Shown here in pieces: positions 1 to 7,684 of a stretch of 64,000 nucleotides of DNA. Source of the DNA: JBARDN01 sp050736695 (GTDB taxonomy: Bacteria; Desulfobacterota; Binatia; Binatales; Binataceae); the NCBI GenBank assembly GCA_050736695.1, contig JBOHWH010000107.1, positions 15,057 through 79,056 on the forward strand. The letters are read 5' to 3'. The translations under genes and the position numbers were made by a program. The number at the start of each line of letters is the position of its first letter. The first letter of the stretch is position 1. The notes under the pieces were generated by a model. That model was not told where the DNA came from and ran no database searches. It was given only the letters and a program-made list of their open reading frames with translations.

Positions 1-816
1 GATTTCCAGGACGCGGATATCGAAACGCTGCGCGTGTTCCTGGCCAGCCGCACTGACGCCAAGGTGCCCGAACGCTACCGCGCGGCCGAAACCGCTACGC
101 AGAAAAACATAGTCGCGGGCCGCGACCTGGTGAATTACTACAATTGCGTGGGATGCCACATAATCGAGAATCGCGGCGGATACATACGGCGCTTCTACTC
201 GGAAGACGCGATAAGCCTTGCCCCGCCAATTCTCAACGGCGAAGGGCTCAAGGTGCAGCCTGATTGGCTGTTCAGCTTCCTACAGGGCCCGACCCCGATT
301 CGTCCCTGGCTGAAAATCCGGATGCCGACGTTCCACTTCACCAACGAGGAAGACGATACCGTCGTGAATTACTTCGGCTCGCTCTCCGACGTGCAGGTGC
401 CGTACGAATTCCTGAACGCCAACCTGCTACCGGCCGATTTGCTGCAGGCGGGCCAGAAGATGATGACCAAGGATTATTTCAACTGCTTCAGTTGCCATCA
501 GCAGGGCGACAAGAAGCCCGAAGGTCCGCCTTCAGGATGGGCGCCCGATCTTGCGCTGGCGCATGATCGGCTCAATCCCCAGTGGATACTCCTGTGGCTG
601 AAGAATCCGCAGGCGGTCCAGCCCGGCACCAAGATGCCGTCATTTTATCCGGGCGGTCCAGACGATATCCTGAAGGGCAACGAGCCGAAGCAGATCAAGG
701 CGCTTCGCGACTACATCTTCTGGTTCGGAACCCATCCGGGTCAGAATTTGTCTGCGCAGGTCGCGGACGTCGCCCCGGCGAAACCGGTCAAAGTAGGCAA
801 AAAGAAAGGTTCCTGA
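1..816 (+). CDS. c-type cytochrome, C-terminal part with two haem sites (5' truncated by window)
   Basis: The reading frame is open from base 1, so only the C-terminal 271 codons are present and the true start lies upstream. Two haem-attachment motifs are visible: CVGCH at codons 49-53 and CFSCH at codons 162-166. Each is followed by a Met in a typical distal-ligand setting (RMPTF, Met 108; TKMPSF, Met 212). That indicates two class-I mono-haem cytochrome c domains in tandem, presumably acting outside the cytoplasmic membrane in electron transfer. The tail is Lys-rich and low in complexity. The gene ends 38 bases before a cupredoxin-like gene on the same strand, so the two may be one redox operon. 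It could be the end of a larger multi-haem subunit of a respiratory complex; the missing N-terminus prevents a firmer call. Confidence 0.85.
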   Translation, partial: DFQDADIETLRVFLASRTDAKVPERYRAAETATQKNIVAGRDLVNYYNCVGCHIIENRGGYIRRFYSEDAISLAPPILNGEGLKVQPDWLFSFLQGPTPIRPWLKIRMPTFHFTNEEDDTVVNYFGSLSDVQVPYEFLNANLLPADLLQAGQKMMTKDYFNCFSCHQQGDKKPEGPPSGWAPDLALAHDRLNPQWILLWLKNPQAVQPGTKMPSFYPGGPDDILKGNEPKQIKALRDYIFWFGTHPGQNLSAQVADVAPAKPVKVGKKKGS

Positions 817-854
817 GGAACAGGAGTCGTGAGAACTTTCCAGGAGGAAGGTAG

Positions 855-1556
855 ATGAACAAGGTTTCGATTTTCGTTGCAACCTGTGCGGCGATCGTCG
901 CCGTCGGGATCACTAGCTATCCCGCCGCCGCCGCGGGCGGAACGATCTCCGGCACCGTCAAATATGACGGCGCCGCGCCCGCGCCCAAAAAAGTCGACAT
1001 CACCAAGGACAAGGACGTATGCGGACTCAAGCCGCACTTCGATGAATCGCTGATCGTCGGCGCGGGCGGAGGAATCGCCAACGCAGTCGTGATCGTCAAG
1101 GGCGCCAAGGGCGACCTCAAGCCGCAGAACGTCGAATTCGATCAAAAGGGATGCGATTACGTGCCGCACGTGCTCGCGTTCCCGGCCGGATCGACCGTCG
1201 ATATCATCAACTCCGACGGAATCCTGCACAACATCCACACCTACTCGAAGGCCAATCCTTCCTTCAACATGGCGCAGCCCAAGTTCAAGAAGAAGATCGA
1301 GGAAAAGGTCGACAAGCCCGAGGTGATCAAGGTCACCTGCGACGCGCACGGCTGGATGAAGGGATGGTGGGTCGCGACCGACACCCCGTACTACGCCGTG
1401 ACCGATGACAGCGGCAACTTCACGATCAAGGATGTGCCCGCGGGCAACTACACCGTCGAAGTGTGGCAGGAAAAGCTCGGCACGCAGGATCAGAAGGCCG
1501 ATGTAAAAGACGGCGCAACCGCGAACGTCGCTTTCACGCTGAAGCCGAAGAGCTGA
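855..1556 (+). CDS. secreted cupredoxin-like protein with carboxypeptidase-regulatory-like repeat
   Basis: 233 aa. A signal peptide covers about residues 1-27 (cleavage near AAAA-GG). Residues 29-45 (GTISGTVKYDGA) and the C-terminal stretch from about 185 (DDSGNFTIKDVPAGNYTVEV) resemble carboxypeptidase regulatory-like beta-sandwich segments. Between them is a cupredoxin-like core with candidate type-1 copper ligands His125 or His128, Cys162, His165 and Met168 (CDAHGWM). An extra-cytoplasmic blue-copper electron carrier is therefore plausible. The start follows a strong ribosome site (AGGAGGAAGGTAG directly before ATG), and the gene lies just behind a di-haem cytochrome. The copper ligands are read from spacing only; the fold assignment is an inference. 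Confidence 0.8.
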   Translation: MNKVSIFVATCAAIVAVGITSYPAAAAGGTISGTVKYDGAAPAPKKVDITKDKDVCGLKPHFDESLIVGAGGGIANAVVIVKGAKGDLKPQNVEFDQKGCDYVPHVLAFPAGSTVDIINSDGILHNIHTYSKANPSFNMAQPKFKKKIEEKVDKPEVIKVTCDAHGWMKGWWVATDTPYYAVTDDSGNFTIKDVPAGNYTVEVWQEKLGTQDQKADVKDGATANVAFTLKPKS

Positions 1557-1582
1557 CAAGCTAACGATAGTTAGATTTGCGC

Positions 1583-1620
1583 GCGGGGCCGGATGAAGAT
1601 TCATCCGGCCCCGCCGCTTT
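1583..1620 (+). terminator. rho-independent-type terminator after the cupredoxin gene
   Basis: A perfect 14-bp stem (1583-1596 with 1601-1614) closes a 4-base loop (AGAT) and is followed by CGCTTT. It lies 26 bases after the stop of the cupredoxin-like gene. The T-tract is short, so termination may be partial. Confidence 0.65.
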
Positions 1621-1793
1621 CGACCCCTTCCGGCGCTTCGCTGCCACCCTCGCCGCACGGAGAGAGAATTTCGGTGCCTTCGGCGTCTGGTTCCCTTACC
1701 GTGCGGGAAGGGGCAGGGGTTTGGTCGCATGCTCGTTTGCGCGGTATTAGAGGCCTCACGAATCGCGCTAGACTCAAGCGGGAACTAATTCTC

Positions 1794-2168
1794 ATGAGCA
1801 TGATCAAAAGACTCGATCGCCTCGACGTGGCGACAACCGACTTGGCCGGCGCGGAATCTATCTACCAAAGGAACTTCGGCTTCGCAGTATTGCGCGGCGC
1901 CGACGGCAACATAGCAACCGTAAAGGTGGGCGGCGCCGAGATTCGTCTGGCCGCGGGAAAATCGGTCACAGCGCAAATCGCAACCAACGGCGAAGGCATG
2001 TACGCCCTATGGCTGGAAGCCGAAGACGTCGAGGCGGTGGCCGCCGCTCTACGCAAATCCGGAATCAATCCGGGCGCAATTAAGGTCGAGACTGCACGCC
2101 GGGTTCTTGCGATCGATCCAAAGCTCGCGAACCAGGTTCCTCTGTATATTTTTGATCGAAAGGCCTGA
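1794..2168 (+). CDS. VOC (glyoxalase/bleomycin-resistance fold) family protein
   Basis: 124 aa with the start at ATG 1794 (MSMIKRLDRLDVATTDLAGA). The N-terminal beta-alpha pattern, with LDVATTDLAGAESIYQRNFGF as the first module and LWLEAEDVEAVAAALRKSGI as the second, is typical of the vicinal-oxygen-chelate superfamily. An in-frame extension back to 1593 is possible, but it runs through the terminator stem and a low-complexity stretch and is rejected. A convincing set of metal ligands is not visible (few His residues), so it may be a non-catalytic or CoA-ester-related VOC protein. Substrate unknown. Confidence 0.75.
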   Translation: MSMIKRLDRLDVATTDLAGAESIYQRNFGFAVLRGADGNIATVKVGGAEIRLAAGKSVTAQIATNGEGMYALWLEAEDVEAVAAALRKSGINPGAIKVETARRVLAIDPKLANQVPLYIFDRKA

Positions 2169-2342
2169 TCGCCCTTGCAGGTGCGGCAGGAATACCACCG
2201 CGATCAGCTCCATGCGAGCCGCCGCCGCGGATATGTGCCCGAGGCGCGTCACCGTTGCTCGCCGTTTTCCGGCGCGCTTGCGCATGCTAAATAACACTTC
2301 GCGGAGAAGCGGATCTGCGCGCGCTCCGCCTGAGGTTTATCG

Positions 2343-2615
2343 ATGCTGTTCGTGATAATCGGCCATGACGGCCCGGGCGGCGCGGCGCTGCGGCCGAAGC
2401 TGCGACCCGCGCATCTCGAAAACCTTCGTCCGTTCGTCAAGCGCGGCAACGTGATTATCGCGGGCCCGTTCACCGACGGCAGCGGCAGCTTGATCGTCGT
2501 CGATCTCGGCACCGAGGCTGAAGCGCGCGCGCTTGCGAACAGCGATCCCTATTTGCTCGGCGGTGTCTTCGCGCGCGTCGAGGTCAAACCGTTCAAGCAG
2601 GTATTTCCCGAGTAG
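2343..2615 (+). CDS. YciI-family (YCII domain) small protein
   Basis: 90 aa, a full-length single YCII domain. The features are an N-terminal LFVIIGHDG strand, His24 in RPAHLENL, the characteristic GNVIIAGPFTDGSGSLIVVD core, and a C-terminal DPYLLGGVFARVEVKPF segment. The family adopts a ferredoxin-like fold; some members are ring-cleavage or lactone-processing enzymes and many have no assigned reaction. It is followed at 32 bases by a CoA-transferase gene and probably shares its transcript, which suggests a role in turnover of an organic acid. Confidence 0.85.
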   Translation: MLFVIIGHDGPGGAALRPKLRPAHLENLRPFVKRGNVIIAGPFTDGSGSLIVVDLGTEAEARALANSDPYLLGGVFARVEVKPFKQVFPE

Positions 2616-2647
2616 TTGGAAATCCAAATTTCCCAAATGGAGTGCCG

Positions 2648-3853
2648 ATGGCGGGCGCATTATCAGATCTCAAAATTATCGAACTGGGCGAATTGGTCTC
2701 GGCTCCGTATTGCAGCAAACTGATGGCGGACATGGGCGCCGACGTCATCAAGATCGAGCGGCCCGGCGCCGGCGATCATGCACGCACCCGCGGACCGTTT
2801 CCGAAAGACGACGCGCATCCCGAAAAGAGCGGGCTCTTTCTCTATCTGAACACCAACAAGAAAGGCATCACGCTCGATATCTCGAAGCCCGCGGGGATGC
2901 AGCTTCTCGAGCAACTTGCTAAAGGCGCTGACGTGCTGGTTCACAACGTCACACCGCCTGAGATGGATCGCGTCGGACTCACCTGGGATCGCATGCGGCG
3001 GGTAAATCCGAATCTGGTGATGACCTCGATCGCGCCGTTTGGACTCTCGGGTCCGTACCGGAATTTTCGCGCCGAGGATTTGACGATCTGGGCCGCGGGC
3101 GGAGTGTGTGTGCTTAACGGCAGCCCCGAGCATGCTGACCTTCCTCCACTCAAGACCTTCGGCTCGCAGGCCGGTTACCAGGGCGGCACTCATGCCGCCG
3201 CCGCCACGATGGGCGCGGTGTTCGCGCACGCGCGCGGCGAGAGTGGACAGCATGTCGAGGTCTCGGTGCAGGAAGCGCTTGCGTCGATGCTCGAGATGAC
3301 CCTCGAGTACTGGCCGTACATGAAGACGATCGCGACGCGGTTAGGCCAGAAGCCGCTCCAACCGGTCGAAACGATGCAGTGCAAGGACGGCTACATCTAT
3401 CTTTGCTGCATCGAGGAGCATCAGTGGCGCGGCTTCGTCGAGATCATGGGCAATCCGGAATGGGCCAACGAAGAAATTTTCGGCGACCGTATCAAACGCG
3501 CAGTCAACTGGGACGCACTTAAAGTATTTCTTGAAGAATGGGTCAGCCACCAGACCGTGCTTGATCTGTACCGCAAGGCGCAGGCCAAGCGGGTGCCGTT
3601 CGCTCCGGTCTCGACGATGGGCGATCTGCTGAGCAATGAGCATCTGCGCGCGCGAGGGTTTTTTGTCGAGATCGCGCAGCCGGTCGCGGGCACGCACAAG
3701 TACCCCGGCGCTCCGCTCAAGTATTCGCGCACACCGTGGGAAATCCGAACGCCCGCGCCGACGCTCGGGCAGCATAACGATGAGATCTTCGGCAAGCAGC
3801 TCGGCCTCTCCGCGGCCCGAATCGGCGAACTCAAAAACAAAGGTGTGATCTAA
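2648..3853 (+). CDS. CaiB/BaiF family (class III) CoA-transferase, first of a tandem pair
   Basis: 401 aa, the usual length for one family III CoA-transferase subunit. The N-terminus (LSDLKIIELGELVSAPYCSK, then MADMGADVIKIERPGAGD) is the diagnostic nucleotide-binding-like start of the family, and SIAPFGLSGPYRNF is its conserved middle motif. ATG 2648 has GGAG five bases upstream; a GTG at 2642 is the alternative. These enzymes move CoA between organic acids through an aspartyl-CoA intermediate. The next gene, two bases downstream, encodes a paralogue of the same length. That arrangement is known for hetero-oligomeric enzymes such as benzylsuccinate CoA-transferase, so the two may form one enzyme. 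Donor and acceptor acids cannot be read from sequence. Confidence 0.92.
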   Translation: MAGALSDLKIIELGELVSAPYCSKLMADMGADVIKIERPGAGDHARTRGPFPKDDAHPEKSGLFLYLNTNKKGITLDISKPAGMQLLEQLAKGADVLVHNVTPPEMDRVGLTWDRMRRVNPNLVMTSIAPFGLSGPYRNFRAEDLTIWAAGGVCVLNGSPEHADLPPLKTFGSQAGYQGGTHAAAATMGAVFAHARGESGQHVEVSVQEALASMLEMTLEYWPYMKTIATRLGQKPLQPVETMQCKDGYIYLCCIEEHQWRGFVEIMGNPEWANEEIFGDRIKRAVNWDALKVFLEEWVSHQTVLDLYRKAQAKRVPFAPVSTMGDLLSNEHLRARGFFVEIAQPVAGTHKYPGAPLKYSRTPWEIRTPAPTLGQHNDEIFGKQLGLSAARIGELKNKGVI

Positions 3854-3855
3854 CG

Positions 3856-5097
3856 ATGCCCAAGCCACCGCTTTCGGGAATCAAAATTTGCGACTTCACC
3901 TGGGTCTGGGCCGGCCCGTATTGCACTTTGCAGCTCGCGCACATGGGCGCCGAGGTCGTGCGCATCGAAACCAAAACCCGGCCCTGCGTCACGCGGCTGC
4001 TGCCGCCGTGGCCCGATGGAGTTTTCGACGGACTCAACAAGTCCGGCTACTTCAATCAATACAACCAGGGCAAGAAATCGCTGTCGCTGAATTTCAAGCA
4101 TCCCGAGGCGAAGGAAATTGCGTGGCGCTTGATCAAGCAGTCCGACGTCGTGATCAATAATTTCGCGGCCGGCGTGATCGACAAGATGGGTTTCGGCCAC
4201 GACGAGGTCAAAAAAGTCCGCCCCGATATCGTGATGATCTCGCTCAACGGCTACGGCGACACCGGACCGTATCGCGAGTACGTCGCCTACGGACCCGCCC
4301 AGGTTCCGCTCTCGGGACTTTCCTCGCTCACCGGATACAAGGGGTTTCCTCCGATGCACGCCGGGTTCAGTTACGCCGATCCCAACGCCGGCGTGCACGC
4401 CGCGTTCGCGATTCTCACCGCGTTGTATCATCGCCAAAGGACCGGCGAGGGTCAGTACATCGACATGAGCCAGTGGGAATGCGCGATGGACGTGCTGGCG
4501 GAGGGAATCCTCGAATACACGATGAACGATCGCGAGCCGGTGCGCAGCGGAAATGTTGATCCGTTCATGGCGCCGCATGGAATCTTCCGCTGCCAGGACT
4601 TGCCGGAAAAAATTATGGACGTGACGATCGACCAGTGGGTGTCGATTGTGTGCGCCACCGACAACGAATGGGCGCGGCTTGCGCGCGCAATCGGCAAGCC
4701 CGAACTCGCCACGGACTTGCGCTTCAAAACCTTCGCCGCGCGCAAGCAAAACGAAGCCTCGCTCGAAGCGATACTCACCGAATGGACTTCCAAGCGCCGC
4801 GTCGCCCACGTCGTCGATACTCTCCAGGCCGCGGGCGTTGCCGCGGGTGCATGCGCCGACAGCAAATATCTGTGCGAGGATCCGAATCTCGCAGCGCGCA
4901 AATACTGGGTCGAGCTCGAGCATCCTGAAGTCGGCGTGCGGCGCCACGCGGGAATCCCGTGGCGGATGAGCGAGACGCCGTGCGAAGTAAAAAGTCCGGC
5001 ACCGTGCCTCGGACAGCATACCGATCAGGTGCTCGCCACGCTCGGCTACGGCGAAGCGGAAATCGCGGCGCTGCACAAAAAGGGCGCGCTCGACTGA
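3856..5097 (+). CDS. CaiB/BaiF family CoA-transferase, second of the tandem pair
   Basis: 413 aa. The family start LSGIKICDFTWVWAGPYCTL is followed by LAHMGAEVVRIETKT, then SLNGYGDTGPYREY in the middle and CLGQHTDQVL near the C-terminus. It begins two bases after the stop of the first CoA-transferase, so translational coupling is likely. The pair differs clearly in the N-terminal segment: this protein has WVWAGPYC where the other has LVSAPYC. This is more consistent with specialised subunits than with a recent duplication. It is followed by a lactonase-like gene at 27 bases. Confidence 0.92.
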   Translation: MPKPPLSGIKICDFTWVWAGPYCTLQLAHMGAEVVRIETKTRPCVTRLLPPWPDGVFDGLNKSGYFNQYNQGKKSLSLNFKHPEAKEIAWRLIKQSDVVINNFAAGVIDKMGFGHDEVKKVRPDIVMISLNGYGDTGPYREYVAYGPAQVPLSGLSSLTGYKGFPPMHAGFSYADPNAGVHAAFAILTALYHRQRTGEGQYIDMSQWECAMDVLAEGILEYTMNDREPVRSGNVDPFMAPHGIFRCQDLPEKIMDVTIDQWVSIVCATDNEWARLARAIGKPELATDLRFKTFAARKQNEASLEAILTEWTSKRRVAHVVDTLQAAGVAAGACADSKYLCEDPNLAARKYWVELEHPEVGVRRHAGIPWRMSETPCEVKSPAPCLGQHTDQVLATLGYGEAEIAALHKKGALD

Positions 5098-5124
5098 GCG
5101 CCGACTGCGACCAAGGAGGCGGCG

Positions 5125-5973
5125 ATGCGCACGCTTACGACTCTGCTGGACGGACTCAGATTCGGCGAGGGGCCTCGCTGGCATGACGGGAAACTCTACT
5201 TTTCCGACATGCACGCCGACCATGTGATGACGGTGGACCTCGAAGGAGGCGCTAGCGTCGTGTGCGAGGTGCCGAACAATCCTTCGGGCCTCGGATGGCT
5301 TCCTGACGGCGCGATGCTCGTCGTCTCCATGACCGATCGCAAACTGATGCGCATGGAGCGTGGCGGCGGCCCGCTGAAAGTCCACGCCGATCTGTCGGCG
5401 CTCGCGCCGTTTCACTGTAACGACATGGTGGTTGACGCTAAGGGCCGCGCATACGTCGGCAACTTCGGCTACGATCTTCACAAGGGCGAAAAGCCGCGCA
5501 GTACGGTGCTGATCATGGTTACGCCGGAAGGAAAAGCGCGTGCGGTCGCCGACGATCTGATGTTCCCCAATGGCACGGTGATCACGCCCGGGGGTAAGAC
5601 GCTCATTGTCGGCGAATCGTTCGGGCGGCGTCTGACTGCGTTCGATATCGCGGCGGATGGGTCGCTTGCAAATCGGAGAATGTGGGCCGATCTGGAAAAA
5701 AATGTTCCCGACGGAATCGCGCTCGATGCGGAAGGCGCGATTTGGGTCGCCAGTCCCACGCAATCGGAAGTCATTCGCGTGAAAGAAGGCGGTGAGGTCA
5801 CCGAGCGAATCAAAGTCGCGTCCGACGCGTTCGCCTGCATGCTGGGCGGCCCCGATCGCAAGACGCTGTTCGTGCTGACCTCGGCCTCATCGAATCCGGA
5901 CGAATGCCGCGCCAAAGCGAGCGCGAAGATCGAAATCACAAAGGTGGATGTACCCGGCGCCGGCCTGCCGTAA
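5125..5973 (+). CDS. SMP-30/gluconolactonase/LRE family protein
   Basis: 282 aa, a six-bladed beta-propeller family. The first metal-ligand Glu sits in FGEGPRWHDGKLYFSD near residue 17. The Asn/Asp pair CNDMVVDAKGRAYVGNF and the later VPDGIALDAEGAIWVAS supply the other conserved acidic sites of lactonases in this family. No signal peptide is seen, so it is cytoplasmic. The ribosome site AAGGAGGCGGCG precedes ATG directly. It is the fourth gene of a run with YciI and two CoA-transferases and may hydrolyse a lactone in the same catabolic route. That role is inferred from position. Confidence 0.85.
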   Translation: MRTLTTLLDGLRFGEGPRWHDGKLYFSDMHADHVMTVDLEGGASVVCEVPNNPSGLGWLPDGAMLVVSMTDRKLMRMERGGGPLKVHADLSALAPFHCNDMVVDAKGRAYVGNFGYDLHKGEKPRSTVLIMVTPEGKARAVADDLMFPNGTVITPGGKTLIVGESFGRRLTAFDIAADGSLANRRMWADLEKNVPDGIALDAEGAIWVASPTQSEVIRVKEGGEVTERIKVASDAFACMLGGPDRKTLFVLTSASSNPDECRAKASAKIEITKVDVPGAGLP

Positions 5974-6014
5974 CCGCTGGTCTGGCGGCGCGCGAAGTGG
6001 CGTAATTATAAGCG

Positions 6015-7334
6015 ATGAGCATGAACGGAAATTCTGAAATGTTTTCCGCACGGCGCCGCCGCTTCCTTGATGCGATCGGCGCGGGCGCGACCGCGGTCCT
6101 GCCGAGCGCGCCGGCCGCATATCGGTCGGGTGATGTCGAATTCATCTACCGACAGGACAATGATTTCTACTACCTGACGGGCTTCGAGGAACCCGAGTCG
6201 GTCGCAGTGTTCTCGCCCGGGCATCCCGACGGCGAGTTCGTGATGTTCGTGCGGCCGCGTGACAAGGACCGCGAGACTTGGACCGGCAAACGGGCGGGGG
6301 TCGAAGGCGCGATGATCGATTACGGCGCCGACAAAGCCTACGCCGCCGATGAGCTCGAGAAGATCCTCCCGCGCTATCTGGAAAAGACCGAGCGGCTACA
6401 CTATCCGATCGGACGCAACGAGAACCTCGACCCGCGGGTGATGAAGCTCGCGCAGCACTCCAGCGCGATGCGTCCGCGGCTGGGTTCGGGCCCATACGCG
6501 ATTTACGATCCGCGCGAGATCATCCACGAAGCGCGGTTACACAAGGAACCGGCCGAGCTCGATCTGATGCGCCGCGCGATCGAGATCTCGGGCCATGCGC
6601 ACGAGCGCGCGATGCGCATGGCGCGCGGCGGGATGCGCGAATGGCAGATCGAAGCCGAAGTCGACTACGCGTTTCGCTCGCGCGGCGCCACCGGCCCAAG
6701 CTACCCGTCGATAGTCGCCTCCGGACCCAACGCCGCGATCCTGCATCACATCCAGAACCGCCGCGAGATGCGCACCGGTGAGCTGCTGCTAATCGACGCC
6801 GGATGCGAGTACGATTTCTACGCTTCCGATGTCACCCGTACCTTTCCGATCGGCGCGCGATTCACCGCGCTGCAGAAGGAACTCTACGAGATCGTACTCG
6901 TTGCGCAAGCGCGGGCGATCGACCAGGTGAAACCAGGTGCGCGCTTCGACGATCCTCACGAGGCGGCACTGCGCGTGCTGGTTGACGGGATGCGCTCGCT
7001 CGGGTTGGTCAAGGGAACCGCCGAGGAAATTATCGAATCGGGATCGTACCGCCGTTATTACATGCATCGCACCAGCCACTGGCTCGGGATGGACGTTCAC
7101 GACGTCGGCCTGTACCGCGTCGGAGGCGAGTCGCGCGGACTCGAACCCGGGATGGTGCTGACGGTTGAGCCCGGGATCTATATCGACGCCGAGGACGGCT
7201 CAGCGCCCGCGCCGATGCGCGGCGTCGGCATCCGGATCGAAGACGACGTGCTCGTCACCGCGGGCGGGTATGAGGTAATGACCGCCGCGATCCCGAAACA
7301 AGTCGCCGGGATCGAGGCTCTCACCGCGGCGTAA
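6015..7334 (+). CDS. pepP: Xaa-Pro aminopeptidase (aminopeptidase P, M24B)
   Basis: 439 aa, matching the length of E. coli PepP. An AMP_N domain occupies about residues 8-140 (RRRRFLDAIG, then YRQDNDFYYLTGFEEPES). The pita-bread catalytic domain follows, with all five metal ligands readable: Asp261 (LLIDAGCEYD), Asp272 (ASDVTRTFP), His355 (HRTSHWLGMDVHDVG), Glu385 (VEPGIY) and Glu409 (RIEDDVLVT). It removes N-terminal residues preceding proline in the cytoplasm, using two Mn ions. ATG 6021 is an alternative start two codons in. It follows the lactonase gene by 41 bases and may be read through from it, although its function is general housekeeping. Confidence 0.95.
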   Translation: MSMNGNSEMFSARRRRFLDAIGAGATAVLPSAPAAYRSGDVEFIYRQDNDFYYLTGFEEPESVAVFSPGHPDGEFVMFVRPRDKDRETWTGKRAGVEGAMIDYGADKAYAADELEKILPRYLEKTERLHYPIGRNENLDPRVMKLAQHSSAMRPRLGSGPYAIYDPREIIHEARLHKEPAELDLMRRAIEISGHAHERAMRMARGGMREWQIEAEVDYAFRSRGATGPSYPSIVASGPNAAILHHIQNRREMRTGELLLIDAGCEYDFYASDVTRTFPIGARFTALQKELYEIVLVAQARAIDQVKPGARFDDPHEAALRVLVDGMRSLGLVKGTAEEIIESGSYRRYYMHRTSHWLGMDVHDVGLYRVGGESRGLEPGMVLTVEPGIYIDAEDGSAPAPMRGVGIRIEDDVLVTAGGYEVMTAAIPKQVAGIEALTAA

Positions 7335-7382
7335 CTGACTATTGTTTTGACTATTGCGGCCGCAGGGCTGGCTATCGGCCGA

Positions 7383-7625
7383 TCATGAGCATGCGGCGCG
7401 CGTGTTGTCGCACTGGACTATGCAATTACCTATCAGGTTGCGGCAGTAGTATTCCTCGTTGCCGTGCAACTGACAGATTTGGTATTGGCGCTGACATTCT
7501 GAGCGGCACAGCACCTGCGCTGTCTCGCATCGGCGCACCGCGCATCCGGATAGAGCGCCGACCACGGCGAAGATCGATGCGAGTGCGGGTAGCGAAAGGC
7601 CTTTTGGGATCTGATCGCAGCGCAT
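7383..7625 (-). CDS. cysteine-rich small lipoprotein with duplicated C-x6-C-x3-C-x6-C motif
   Basis: 80 aa. Residues 10-28 form a lipoprotein signal ending in the lipobox LSGC (Cys28). The 52-residue mature chain has eight further cysteines at 33, 40, 44, 51, 61, 68, 72 and 79. This is exactly two copies of C-x6-C-x3-C-x6-C separated by nine residues. The offsets 0, 7, 11 and 18 place four cysteines on one face of an alpha-helix, so two helices stapled by disulfides is the natural model. I do not recognise the family. The gene is convergent with pepP and lies in front of the MaoC operon on the opposite-strand coordinate. It is short but the regular Cys spacing argues strongly that it is coding. 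Confidence 0.75.
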   Translation of the reverse strand: MRCDQIPKGLSLPALASIFAVVGALSGCAVRRCETAQVLCRSECQRQYQICQLHGNEEYYCRNLIGNCIVQCDNTRAACS

Positions 7626-7684
7626 AGTGCTTGCCTTTACGCTTGGCCTTTCTTCCTTTCTGCTTGGACAAGGGAATTAACTAA

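Noticed and set aside
741..1730. 329-residue open frame on the minus strand
   Set aside because: It is antisense to the cupredoxin gene and runs through the terminator hairpin; no motif is recognisable.
1593..1793. 67-residue N-terminal extension of the VOC protein
   Set aside because: It would begin inside a terminator stem and is encoded by repeat-like sequence; the VOC fold starts at the downstream ATG.
3850..5763. 637-residue open frame on the minus strand
   Set aside because: It lies antisense to a CoA-transferase and a lactonase with clear family motifs. Its translation is Arg/His/Asp-rich without any domain, as expected for the complement of high-GC coding DNA.
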